Program-made: the position numbers and the translations under genes
In this document: positions 25,099-31,530 of the stretch, in pieces
Layout: each line of letters opens with the position of its first letter
How positions within the stretch are numbered: position 1 is the stretch's first letter
Notes under the pieces: generated by a model
The model's input: the letters and a program-made list of their open reading frames with translations, nothing else
The model's database searches: none
Told to the model about the DNA's origin: nothing
Virus record (IMG/VR): IMGVR_UViG_3300022707_005255
Span: 1 to 46,312 of that record
DNA from: a virus
Direction: 5' to 3' (one strand)
DNA: 46,312 nt

Positions 25099-25808
25099 AA
25101 ATTCCTAATCATGAATTCTCTAATCTCTTCTAAAGGAACAGCATAGCCATACCAGGTTCTTCGTTGACCGGCAAACATCATGCCCACAACATTACCTGTT
25201 GCATCCAACACAGGACTACCTGAGCTACCTGGAAATATTCTAGCATTGGTGTAGATAGTTTTAAAGACCCTCATACAAACTTCATAGGGCCTGCCAAAGA
25301 AGCTACTCTTTTCTTTCTTAAGATGTTCTCCCTTACATTTAACTATGGGTATGTCTTCTGGTAACATTATATCCTCTCGTACAAGCATGCTACCTTCAGC
25401 TGGTGTGAGGCTATTACCAAGAGGGTGGCCATACACCACAATATCTTGCAGCACTCTCCAGCTGGTGGCTAGTTCATAGCCAGTAGTGCTGGACACCTTA
25501 GTGAGGGCGCACACATCACGCTGCCTATCCATCTTAAGAATGGTGACCATTTCTTTATTATTTCCCCTATGAGTCCACAGCACTTTCTTCTTATTATTGG
25601 TGGCGATTCTGCATACATGGGCGTTTGTAATGGTGTATATTTTATTTTTATATCTAAGTGCCCAGGCTGTACCGCTACCGCCTGTGCCATCTTTCTTACC
25701 TGATATTTTAAAGACATTGCGCTTGGCCTTATGATAGAACCTGGGATCAGATTTTAAGGCAGATGCTAGGGTACTACATAGTAGTAGTAAGATTATAATC
25801 CGGGTCAT
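25095..25808 (-). CDS. Secreted trypsin-like (HtrA-type) serine protease
   Basis: A 237-aa protein with a clear signal peptide (basic start, then IIILLLLCSTLASA). It has a complete chymotrypsin-fold triad: TNAHVC (H64), DVCAL (D98) and PGSSGSPV (catalytic S196). Flanking strands (GTGGSGTAWALRYKNKIYTI, VVGMMFAGQ) fit the family. There is no PDZ domain, unlike DegP. It would act in the periplasm or outside the cell. GAGGAG lies 5 nt before the ATG. It is the most distal gene of the leftward block, right after the lysis-like genes. Secreted trypsin-like proteases are unusual in phages. The fold is sure; the target is unknown. Confidence 0.85.
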   Translation of the reverse strand: MTRIIILLLLCSTLASALKSDPRFYHKAKRNVFKISGKKDGTGGSGTAWALRYKNKIYTITNAHVCRIATNNKKKVLWTHRGNNKEMVTILKMDRQRDVCALTKVSSTTGYELATSWRVLQDIVVYGHPLGNSLTPAEGSMLVREDIMLPEDIPIVKCKGEHLKKEKSSFFGRPYEVCMRVFKTIYTNARIFPGSSGSPVLDATGNVVGMMFAGQRRTWYGYAVPLEEIREFMIRNF

Positions 25809-25820
25809 GCGCTCTCCTCA

Positions 25821-26165
25821 TTAGCGAGAGAGAACCATTCCTCCTAATGCGCCAACTGCCACTCCAGCAGCCAACCATAGCAGGGTGTTATTCCAGATAC
25901 TTGACTGGTCTTTCTCCAGCTCGCCAATCCTCTTAGCCTGAAGATCAATTTCTTCAGCCTGACCTCCTATTATATCAGACTGGCTACTCACTAACACTTC
26001 ACAGTCCACTAGAGATAGGTCACAGGCTTTAAACAATTTCAAGGTGAGATTTAGGTCGCTTTGGCACTGCTGGCACTCTTGCCCCGAGACGTTTGATGTC
26101 GTCAGCATAACGAAGCTTAAGCTTGTTATAATAATCAAGACGTTTTTTAAAGTTCTTCTTATCAT
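25821..26165 (-). CDS. Periplasmic coiled-coil membrane protein, spanin-pair candidate (114 aa)
   Basis: I choose the start at 26165 because AAAGGAG lies upstream. It encodes an N-terminal hydrophobic signal or anchor (VLIIITSLSFVMLTTSNVSG), a Cys-rich periplasmic part (QECQQCQSD), a helix and a C-terminal membrane segment (TLLWLAAGVAVGALGGMVL). The first 137 bp lie inside the preceding gene in another frame, the typical arrangement of nested spanin genes. There is no proper lipobox before the first Cys, so it is not a classic outer-membrane lipoprotein spanin. Confidence 0.6.
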   Translation of the reverse strand: MIRRTLKNVLIIITSLSFVMLTTSNVSGQECQQCQSDLNLTLKLFKACDLSLVDCEVLVSSQSDIIGGQAEEIDLQAKRIGELEKDQSSIWNNTLLWLAAGVAVGALGGMVLSR

Positions 26166-26331
26166 TTTCTGCTTTCTCCTTTGCAGCATGGAGTTTATCT
26201 TCAATTGTTTTCTTCTGCAGGTTATAAATTGTGGTGGCTAATTTTTGCCCTTGTCTATTGTACATGTATAGCAGCACTGCTATGATTATTGTGCTGGCTA
26301 AGAATCCGTATCTAGTAAATTTATCTATCAT
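26029..26331 (-). CDS. Inner-membrane spanin-like protein (100 aa)
   Basis: The start at 26331 (MIDKFTRYG) overlaps the stop of the small upstream gene, with GAGGAG about 10 nt before. One N-terminal membrane helix (GFLASTIIIAVLLYMY) is followed by a long charged coiled coil (KLHAAKEKAENDKKNFKKRL) and a Pro-rich end. This is the plan of i-spanins (Rz-like), which connect to an outer-membrane partner and disrupt the outer membrane at lysis. A 137-bp overlap with the next gene supports it. Confidence 0.6.
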   Translation of the reverse strand: MIDKFTRYGFLASTIIIAVLLYMYNRQGQKLATTIYNLQKKTIEDKLHAAKEKAENDKKNFKKRLDYYNKLKLRYADDIKRLGARVPAVPKRPKSHLEIV

Positions 26332-26491
26332 GTTTCTTCTTCTCCTCATCCGCTTTAGCAACACCGTAGGCAGCAACTAAACAGCTACTAATCACAATGT
26401 GAATCCATGCCCAAGGATCCCATGTATGAAATGCCATGAGCACTAGGTTAGCGATTAAAAGGGAATGGGCTATTAAAATACTAATGGCCAT
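26321..26491 (-). CDS. Small two-helix membrane protein, holin candidate (56 aa)
   Basis: AAAGGAGG lies well placed before ATG 26491. The product has a hydrophobic helix at residues 3-21, a short turn with WDPWAW, a second helix at about 29-45 (IHIVISSCLVAAYGVA), and a charged tail DEEKKKHDR. Two helices and a basic/acidic tail are usual for class II holins and pinholins. It sits just before the spanin-like pair. It is too short for ordinary gene calls but has a strong ribosome site and overlaps both neighbours. Confidence 0.55.
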   Translation of the reverse strand: MAISILIAHSLLIANLVLMAFHTWDPWAWIHIVISSCLVAAYGVAKADEEKKKHDR

Positions 26492-26633
26492 GATTGTGCC
26501 TCCTTTTTTTACATGTTGGGCACACAGGGCACCCTTCTTCTTCTACTATTGGTACATCACAAAGATACTTCATATCCTCTATTGGATCACCGCACGTTGT
26601 CATGAGGGTTAAAAGTATAATAAGTATAATCAT
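26481..26633 (-). CDS. Very small Cys-rich lipoprotein (50 aa)
   Basis: AGGAGA precedes ATG 26633. The N-terminus is a hydrophobic signal (MIILIILLTLMTTC) with a plausible lipobox ending at C14, so the mature product would be a lipid-anchored peptide of about 37 residues. It has CPVCPTC near its end and a basic His-rich tail. Small lipoproteins in lysis cassettes often act as outer-membrane spanins. Here it would pair with the inner-membrane gene downstream, but the gene order is not the usual one. Confidence 0.5.
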   Translation of the reverse strand: MIILIILLTLMTTCGDPIEDMKYLCDVPIVEEEGCPVCPTCKKRRHNHGH

Positions 26634-26660
26634 AATCTCTCCTAGTGATAACCTATATTA

Positions 26661-26828
26661 TCATTCATCTGGTATAGCCAAATGAATACCAACGCCAATC
26701 CACAATGCAATCCCTACCGTTGTCGCAAATACTTTTAATGCTGTACCGAAGTTAGAATCAAAGCCCATAAATAGGAATAGAGCTACAAATAAAGATACAA
26801 TCATGGTTTTACCAATTAAACTTCTCAT
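26661..26828 (-). CDS. Small two-helix membrane protein (55 aa)
   Basis: AGGAGA lies upstream of ATG 26828. Helices are predicted at about residues 8-22 (TMIVSLFVALFLFMG) and 31-52 (LKVFATTVGIALWIGVGIHL). Together with the 39-aa and 56-aa genes it forms a run of tiny membrane proteins typical of a lysis or holin/antiholin set. Which one is the timing holin cannot be told. The leaders before this gene and before 26633 both contain a CTAGTGATA-like sequence. Confidence 0.5.
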   Translation of the reverse strand: MRSLIGKTMIVSLFVALFLFMGFDSNFGTALKVFATTVGIALWIGVGIHLAIPDE

Positions 26829-26859
26829 AACATCTCCTAGTGATAATCTATGTTATCGC

Positions 26860-26979
26860 TCATAACACACTTGTCCAAACTAATCCAGCCGCCATCCAGC
26901 CAGTTCCAAACATGAATCCAATAATGGCATATTGAAGGGTCCAGGTAATTGTGGCCAACACAGCCGATACAGCTCTCAT
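26860..26979 (-). CDS. Tiny hydrophobic membrane peptide (39 aa)
   Basis: AAAGGAG lies about 6 nt before ATG 26979, which overlaps the HNH gene stop (ATGA). The peptide is almost entirely hydrophobic (YAIIGFMFGTGWMAAGLVW), with one transmembrane helix and no charged tail. The strong ribosome site and precise overlap argue that it is translated. A lysis-related role is inferred from its neighbours. Confidence 0.45.
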   Translation of the reverse strand: MRAVSAVLATITWTLQYAIIGFMFGTGWMAAGLVWTSVL

Positions 26980-27284
26980 CGCCTACTCCTTTGTTTATTG
27001 GTTATTTCTTTATGGCATTCTTTACATATTGCTTCAAGCCCTTCCACTGGTACAAATAATCGGGCTATATATACATCGAAACTTACGAACCCATCTTCCG
27101 GATCTATAACAGGTTCCTTATGATTGACATCAATCTTACTATCAATGAATCCACACCTCTTACACTGGTACTCTCCAGGTGCCACTCTAGCATTGCGGCG
27201 GCACTCACCAATGGCGGGCCATTGCATGGACAACTTTCTAAGCACGCTTGTTACGCGAGTCTTTATGTTAAACTTTTTAGGCAT
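26976..27284 (-). CDS. HNH endonuclease (102 aa)
   Basis: It carries the HNH finger: CKRCGF (first zinc ligands), DVNHKEPV (catalytic His in a DxNH context), then a segment DVYIARLF and CKECHKEI at the end (second zinc ligands). Spacing matches small phage HNH nucleases of the kind often linked to packaging or acting as free-standing homing enzymes. Here it lies far from the terminase, among lysis genes on the opposite strand, so a homing or host-DNA degradation role is as likely as packaging. The ATG overlaps the previous stop. Confidence 0.75.
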   Translation of the reverse strand: MPKKFNIKTRVTSVLRKLSMQWPAIGECRRNARVAPGEYQCKRCGFIDSKIDVNHKEPVIDPEDGFVSFDVYIARLFVPVEGLEAICKECHKEITNKQRSRR

Positions 27285-27480
27285 CTTGTAAATAAACTCC
27301 TAACAACACCATTTCTACAATGTGTATGTCTTCCAACATTTGTGGCTGGTAAATCACCACTGGACAAATCCACTTATACTTAAATAAGTAATCGTACACA
27401 CCCTCTTGAATGTGATCCTCCCTATTAAACACCAACGACTCAATGTACATGAATGGACTTTCAGGAATTGTTAACGCCAT
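27277..27480 (-). CDS. Hypothetical protein (67 aa)
   Basis: It overlaps both neighbours by a few bases, which supports it as real. The N-terminus has TIPESPFMYIESLVF and a Tyr-rich stretch (GVYDYLFKYKWICPVVIYQ), and it ends in LLGVYLQDA. No motif or family is recognised. It lies between the GroES-like gene and the HNH gene. Confidence 0.5.
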   Translation of the reverse strand: MALTIPESPFMYIESLVFNREDHIQEGVYDYLFKYKWICPVVIYQPQMLEDIHIVEMVLLGVYLQDA

Positions 27481-27985
27481 TCAACACTCCAAACACTGCA
27501 TTGTAGGCCGCCTCATCGCCCACATTCCACTGTATGTCATTCTCTGTGGTGAGGCCAATGCTGTCTTGTTCGTAATCTTCCATGGATCCAAACTGACTGA
27601 ACCACTTAACGGTGACGAAAGGCACAGCAACTATGTCGCCTGGCTGGGTGTCTAGTGGTATTAGAACCTCTTTTGGCGTTACATAGACAGCACCTTCTTT
27701 AGCGCTAAGTGCCGACTCTCCTCTATATGGATCTTCAGGGATAGTCTCATAGTACCCCACACCAACATGAACCACTCTCACAAACAACAAGCTTCTCTCT
27801 GGAGCTCGGCCACTAATTTGCCGGCTGCTCACTTCATCACTTGGCATGACAATACCACCTTTAGATACCTGTTCGCCTTTGGGTATCTTTTCTATGAGCA
27901 GATAATTACCTTGAAGCTGGGATGATTCGCCCAGCTCTTCGGTTAGCTGCTGGAACCTTTTTAAATATTTACTTTGAGCTATCAT
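27461..27985 (-). CDS. GroES-like (Cpn10) co-chaperonin candidate (174 aa)
   Basis: After a short helix the sequence reads GNYLLIEKIPKGEQVSKGGIV, then VRVVHVGVGYYE, then LDTQPGDIVAVPFVTV. This is the order of GroES elements: the first strand with a mobile-loop-like Gly-Gly-Ile-Val segment, the V-x-x-VG-x-G strand, and the GD-x-V strand. It is longer than GroES (about 97 aa), with an insert at about 85-115 and a 35-residue C-terminal extension. T4 gp31 is a known phage analogue used for capsid folding. Sequence identity is low, so this is a fold-level call. Confidence 0.5.
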   Translation of the reverse strand: MIAQSKYLKRFQQLTEELGESSQLQGNYLLIEKIPKGEQVSKGGIVMPSDEVSSRQISGRAPERSLLFVRVVHVGVGYYETIPEDPYRGESALSAKEGAVYVTPKEVLIPLDTQPGDIVAVPFVTVKWFSQFGSMEDYEQDSIGLTTENDIQWNVGDEAAYNAVFGVLNGVNNS

Positions 27986-28214
27986 TATCCACTTCCTTTC
28001 GAAGCTTCTTCAGCTTAGCTTTAAGTTCTTTGTGCTCTTCTCTAGCATACTTATAATCCTTTTGGTTCCACAGAGCTGCTTCCATTCTATTCGCCATGGA
28101 CTGGGCTTCTTCTATTAGAGATTCAAGGTAGGCATAGTTGTGGGTCTTGTTGCATTGGCGCATCTCATCCAACACACCACATATGGTTCTATTAGCCACT
28201 CGAAACCTCATCAT
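27969..28214 (-). CDS. Small coiled-coil protein (81 aa)
   Basis: Mostly one or two charged helices (YLESLIEEAQSMANRMEAAL, then EEHKELKAKLKKLRKEVD). It starts with ATGATG at 28214 and overlaps both neighbours by 15-25 bp. No enzymatic motif. The function is unknown, though short coiled-coil proteins of this type are common in phage early operons. Confidence 0.55.
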   Translation of the reverse strand: MMRFRVANRTICGVLDEMRQCNKTHNYAYLESLIEEAQSMANRMEAALWNQKDYKYAREEHKELKAKLKKLRKEVDNDSSK

Positions 28215-28437
28215 CCTGAAACCACTCCCATATCCTATACCTTATAATGTTAAACCACAGGGCCAATTTCCAACCATTATGAAACTCACTGAAGTGGTGC
28301 AAGGTGCGATGGCCATTTGAAGTTGCCAACCAAATGTATTCATTTTCAACTTGCGCTATCGTATACATTTCAGTGGTGCCATCTTGTTGAATCACGCAAA
28401 TCATATCAGAACATTTAAAATAGTTGGGGTGTTTCAC
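28192..28437 (-). CDS. Hypothetical small protein, aromatic-rich (81 aa)
   Basis: Trp, Tyr and His are frequent (ENEYIWLATSNGHRTLHHF, FHNGWKLALWFNIIRYRIW). The N-terminal half looks like a small beta barrel (CVIQQDGTTEMYTIAQV). It starts in an ATGA overlap with the previous gene. It is unrecognised. Confidence 0.5.
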   Translation of the reverse strand: MKHPNYFKCSDMICVIQQDGTTEMYTIAQVENEYIWLATSNGHRTLHHFSEFHNGWKLALWFNIIRYRIWEWFQDDEVSSG

Positions 28438-28799
28438 TTCTTTGGGCTCAGCAATCCAACCAGCTGACTCAAAGCGGTGCTACTGTTCTTAGCTTCTTCT
28501 GCCAACTTCTCGCCACTATTCTTCAGCTCATTCATTTGTTCTTTCTGCGCTGTTAGCACACTGTTCAAGCTGACCACATAATTATTAAAATATTCTTCAG
28601 TGATGGCTTTGTCCTTATTTCGCCCAGCCATGTGCTCAATGCCATTGGCTAAGAAAAAGGTGGTGCCTAGAAAGCTCATAAATATCATGAGGTTTTGTGG
28701 CAGGTCTTGTAGATGTATTGTGACGGCAACTGACACGGATAAAAGAAGAAGGCCAAACATGACCTTCCTCCCTCCTATTGAATCAATTAATTTGCGCAC
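28434..28799 (-). CDS. Membrane protein with C-terminal helix, holin-like (121 aa)
   Basis: Two transmembrane helices are visible at about residues 13-30 (VMFGLLLLSVSVAVTIHL) and 38-53 (MIFMSFLGTTFFLANG). A charged helical tail ends in PKK. The topology fits a class II holin or a related small phage membrane protein. It lies upstream of the other lysis-like genes. Two or three holin-type proteins in one region would imply holin plus antiholin. Confidence 0.5.
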   Translation of the reverse strand: MRKLIDSIGGRKVMFGLLLLSVSVAVTIHLQDLPQNLMIFMSFLGTTFFLANGIEHMAGRNKDKAITEEYFNNYVVSLNSVLTAQKEQMNELKNSGEKLAEEAKNSSTALSQLVGLLSPKK

Positions 28800-28800
28800 T

Positions 28801-29130
28801 TTATTTTACCTGCTTAGCTTTTAAATCAGCCACTGCAGAACTGGAAGCAGCTGCTACTGCTGCTCCGCCGCCTTCAACAACTTGAGGTGTGCGTGGCACT
28901 GCTCGAATTGAGCCCCCAATGAACTTGCCATACTTGCCGTCTTGCTCTGAGTGAACAATGTCAACTAGTGCTGGTAGTCCTTCTGCCTTGGCTCCCTCTA
29001 ATTGGCCAATGATGAAGTGCAGATCTTCGTTCTTAATTGTGAACCTGATCACCTCCTTATTGTCTCCGAATTGACTTGGAAACATTTTGAGTCCATTAAC
29101 ATAAGCGTTCTTTCTTTCAAATGTAGTCAT
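28801..29130 (-). CDS. Hypothetical protein with Ala-rich tail (109 aa)
   Basis: An ordered alpha/beta part (EVIRFTIKNEDLHFIIGQLE, then GKYGKFIGGSIRAVP) is followed by a low-complexity Ala/Ser/Val tail (GGGAAVAAASSSAVADLKAK). An ordered core plus flexible tail would suit a nucleic-acid-binding accessory protein, but no signature proves it. ATGA overlap with the upstream gene and an AGGAGC site support the start. Confidence 0.5.
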   Translation of the reverse strand: MTTFERKNAYVNGLKMFPSQFGDNKEVIRFTIKNEDLHFIIGQLEGAKAEGLPALVDIVHSEQDGKYGKFIGGSIRAVPRTPQVVEGGGAAVAAASSSAVADLKAKQVK

Positions 29131-29357
29131 TGCTTCTTGCTCCTTTTTTTGGTGACTTTCTTGGTCACGGGTTTAGGTGTTATCAATTCTATAATTTCTT
29201 CACGAGTGCCCACTGCTGGTAGTATGGCGCCGCCCACTGACATGACAATGGATCCTTCGCCGTCATCTCTAGGCTTAATCATGAATATTTGGTCCTTATT
29301 TACAGATGCCATGTAGGTGTTGCCATGGGCATCTTTTAATTCTAACTCTACAAACAT
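29127..29357 (-). CDS. Small beta protein with basic tail (76 aa)
   Basis: The body has strands VELELKDAHGNTYMASVNKD and GSIVMSVGGAILPAVG, then a helix and a strongly basic C-terminus (KPVTKKVTKKRSKKQ). The tail suggests nucleic-acid contact. It overlaps both neighbours. Not recognised. Confidence 0.5.
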   Translation of the reverse strand: MFVELELKDAHGNTYMASVNKDQIFMIKPRDDGEGSIVMSVGGAILPAVGTREEIIELITPKPVTKKVTKKRSKKQ

Positions 29358-29683
29358 TTCTTCATCTTCCTTCCTAAAGCTTTCATCATTTTAATGCGTG
29401 CTTTAGTTTCATCTAAATACTTCTGGCTTTTTTCATTGCCTTCCTTCACTCGTTTTTCATACTTCTTCTTAATCTCTAAATTGAAAGGGGCCATCTCTAT
29501 GAGGAGTCGGTCCAGTGTTTTTGCTTGTGGATATGATATGTTTATTTCGTTTCCCTTTCTCATCTTCTTCATTAGGTCATCTAGTATGTCGTACATGCTG
29601 TTGGATGAGGTGATGAGCATGAGCCGTTTCACATTGGCCTTAATCCACATGGCCTCATCATCCTTTAGCTTAATTAGTTTCAT
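29348..29683 (-). CDS. Hypothetical helical protein (111 aa)
   Basis: A charged helical protein with a Lys-rich C-terminal half (EIKKKYEKRVKEGNEKSQKY). It sits directly after the Cas4-like nuclease gene (stop at 29685) with a spacing of one base, so it is expressed with it. No motif identified. Confidence 0.5.
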   Translation of the reverse strand: MKLIKLKDDEAMWIKANVKRLMLITSSNSMYDILDDLMKKMRKGNEINISYPQAKTLDRLLIEMAPFNLEIKKKYEKRVKEGNEKSQKYLDETKARIKMMKALGRKMKKCL

Positions 29684-29684
29684 G

Positions 29685-30839
29685 TCACTTCTTAGTCCTT
29701 CTTATCACTAGCCCGTCTTTCAAATCCTTTATTCTAAAGATGCGCCCGTCTTCCAGCTCCACTTTCCACAACTTGTTATCATGCATGAACTTGGACAAAT
29801 CGCTTTCAGTTTTCTTTTCTTCAGCTTTGATGCTGCTGGCTACGTCATACTTCTTAAAATAATTCATAAAGTCTTTTCGTATGCCTGGTGACATGGATGT
29901 CACTCTAGCGGGCCAACTCTTCTTAGGCAGGGTACGGAACCATTCTTTAAGAGGTTCTTCCCTTGGCCAGCACTTGCCTTTATAATCACAGAAGCCACAC
30001 TTCATACTACCTAGGATGAAATCTTTAGGAGCCATGTCAATGTTGCCTTGATCCACGGCTTTCTGTACACTCTTAAACTTATCAATGACTTTTTTATAAG
30101 TCTTAGCGCACGGTTTAAATCGTACTTCACGTAGCCTACTATCATTTTTGCAATATTGAATAATGGCTGCATGGTCCACTCCTCTTTCCTTTAGAAATTG
30201 TGAATTAGCATACAAATTGAGCTGAAGGAAATTTGCTTCAAAGAATGAATCGTTAAGTTCATCTAGAAAGTCTTCCAAATTCTCCACCCAATATGATGTG
30301 CCCTTATCGCCTATACTTATCACTGACTCCATGTTGCGCAATTTCTCATCTGTCTCATCCCAATTGGTTTTGTGTATGAAACTGAATCTATCTTTCTTAC
30401 TCTTGATGTCAGCCACACACTTCCAGTCATCCGAAATAAATGTGAGGTCAAGCTTCCCCTCTATCCATTGAGAGAGGGAGGGATCTTCCACATCATCTAA
30501 GTTGACGAAGCTTAGGGTTTGTTGCCCATAAAGCATCTTAATGTCCCACGCTGGCATGGCCTTACGAAAATGCTTAAGTATATGGTACTCTATGCTGTGC
30601 CCTAAGTCAAGTAATAGTTTTGTTTCTGGCTTCATGGGCTCGGCTGGAGTGAACTCCTTGCCAGAGTAGCTTTGAAACTCATGGTAGAGCTCTCTGCTAC
30701 ATTTGCCTGCTGCTGACGGTCGAAGCGGTGTGTATTTCTTTTTATACTCTGGGTCAGCTGCCTCCGTGGTTGCCATTTCATTCATCTCATGGAATAAAAT
30801 ATCCACGTAACCTACGTTTGGTCCTAATATATCGCTCAT
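29685..30839 (-). CDS. Cas4/RecB-type PD-(D/E)XK nuclease with Fe-S cluster
   Basis: A 384-aa nuclease. The first Cys (SAAGKC, C47) and a later C-x2-C-x5-C cluster (CGFCDYKGKC, about residues 288-297) form the usual four ligands of the iron-sulphur cluster. The active-site order is His (LGHSIEYH, about 80), GKLDLTF (Asp about 131) and VADIKSKK (Asp-x-Lys about 143), followed by a QLNLY motif. This matches Cas4/AddB-like phage exonucleases, likely used in DNA processing during replication or recombination. There is no CRISPR array or other cas gene. It overlaps the transglycosylase gene by 53 bp. Confidence 0.85.
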   Translation of the reverse strand: MSDILGPNVGYVDILFHEMNEMATTEAADPEYKKKYTPLRPSAAGKCSRELYHEFQSYSGKEFTPAEPMKPETKLLLDLGHSIEYHILKHFRKAMPAWDIKMLYGQQTLSFVNLDDVEDPSLSQWIEGKLDLTFISDDWKCVADIKSKKDRFSFIHKTNWDETDEKLRNMESVISIGDKGTSYWVENLEDFLDELNDSFFEANFLQLNLYANSQFLKERGVDHAAIIQYCKNDSRLREVRFKPCAKTYKKVIDKFKSVQKAVDQGNIDMAPKDFILGSMKCGFCDYKGKCWPREEPLKEWFRTLPKKSWPARVTSMSPGIRKDFMNYFKKYDVASSIKAEEKKTESDLSKFMHDNKLWKVELEDGRIFRIKDLKDGLVIRRTKK

Positions 30840-31209
30840 ATTTCCTCACTCTCTCTTTGACTTTTTTGACGTATCTTTTGTTCCATTTATTTGCGTGTCC
30901 GGCATTATAAGCCGATACAGCTTTACACACATCTGTGTCATAGCGCTGAAGATTATAGCTAACATAATTAGAGGCAACCCAAAAATTAAACGAGGGATCC
31001 ATAAGATCGTGGTCAGTAATGGATTCATCTTTCATCACCCATCTCGCTGTGGCCAATTTGATTTGACATATCCCATAGCTATGCGTTGTCCCGTCTAACT
31101 TTGTTATGTTTCTCCAGTCGCTCTCCGCGCTGCAAATTGCCACCGTCAGTATAAACAACTTCAACGTCATGAATTGTGACATGGCTAGTATTGTTTCTGG
31201 AATCAGCAT
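30787..31209 (-). CDS. Secreted lytic transglycosylase (SLT domain)
   Basis: ATG 31209 is preceded by AAGGAGG at 9 nt, better than the upstream ATG at 31236 and giving 140 aa. A hydrophobic segment (LKLFILTVAICSA) could be a signal peptide. The SLT signature follows: AESDW with catalytic Glu (E29), SYGICQI, and SAYNAG. It would cleave the glycan strands of the wall. It may assist lysis with the M15 peptidase or act early. The N-terminal 131 bp are inside the upstream gene in another frame. Confidence 0.8.
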   Translation of the reverse strand: MLIPETILAMSQFMTLKLFILTVAICSAESDWRNITKLDGTTHSYGICQIKLATARWVMKDESITDHDLMDPSFNFWVASNYVSYNLQRYDTDVCKAVSAYNAGHANKWNKRYVKKVKERVRKYERYIRTKRRLRGYFIP

Positions 31210-31522
31210 CCTTTGATTCCTCCTTATACCTATCATCTAAATTTTTTCTATGGCGTGTGTGCCAGGATAAAAACATTAGGCAACACATGCAATGAGCCAG
31301 GTGAGGCAGGCCCGATTCTTCATCGTCATCCTCTCCATCTATGAACGCATAAAGATGACGTAGAGCTGCATCAGATAGCCGAGTCCATTTAAGTCCCTGC
31401 TTCCAATTGTCACGCCCATACTTAGCAGCTCCAAAGGCTAACACCTTAGCTGTATCAAGTAAAGCCACTCTCGGTAGTAATCCCATTGGTGCTTTTCCAT
31501 CGTCATACTTCTTTCCTTGCAT
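31079..31522 (-). CDS. DUF5664 / MazZ-type (d)NTP pyrophosphohydrolase-like protein
   Basis: The first 95 residues carry the family pattern: KYDDGKAPMGLLPRVALLDT, FGAAKYGRDNWKQGLKW, AALRHLYAFIDGEDDDEESG and HLAHCMCCLMFL. The acidic cluster and His residues suit metal binding. Members are annotated as dATP/dGTP diphosphohydrolases, known from Z-genome phages but also from normal ones; no PurZ is present here, so base replacement is not implied. The 45-residue hydrophilic tail overlaps the next gene and may be little constrained. Confidence 0.7.
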   Translation of the reverse strand: MQGKKYDDGKAPMGLLPRVALLDTAKVLAFGAAKYGRDNWKQGLKWTRLSDAALRHLYAFIDGEDDDEESGLPHLAHCMCCLMFLSWHTRHRKNLDDRYKEESKDADSRNNTSHVTIHDVEVVYTDGGNLQRGERLEKHNKVRRDNA

Positions 31523-31530
31523 GGCTTCTC

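Noticed and set aside
29685-30839. CRISPR-Cas locus suggested by Cas4-like gene
   Set aside because: No regularly spaced direct repeats and no other cas genes are in the window.
31079-31522. Z-genome (2-aminoadenine) phage
   Set aside because: A MazZ-type protein is present, but there is no PurZ (adenylosuccinate synthetase-like) and no DatZ, so nothing supports base replacement.
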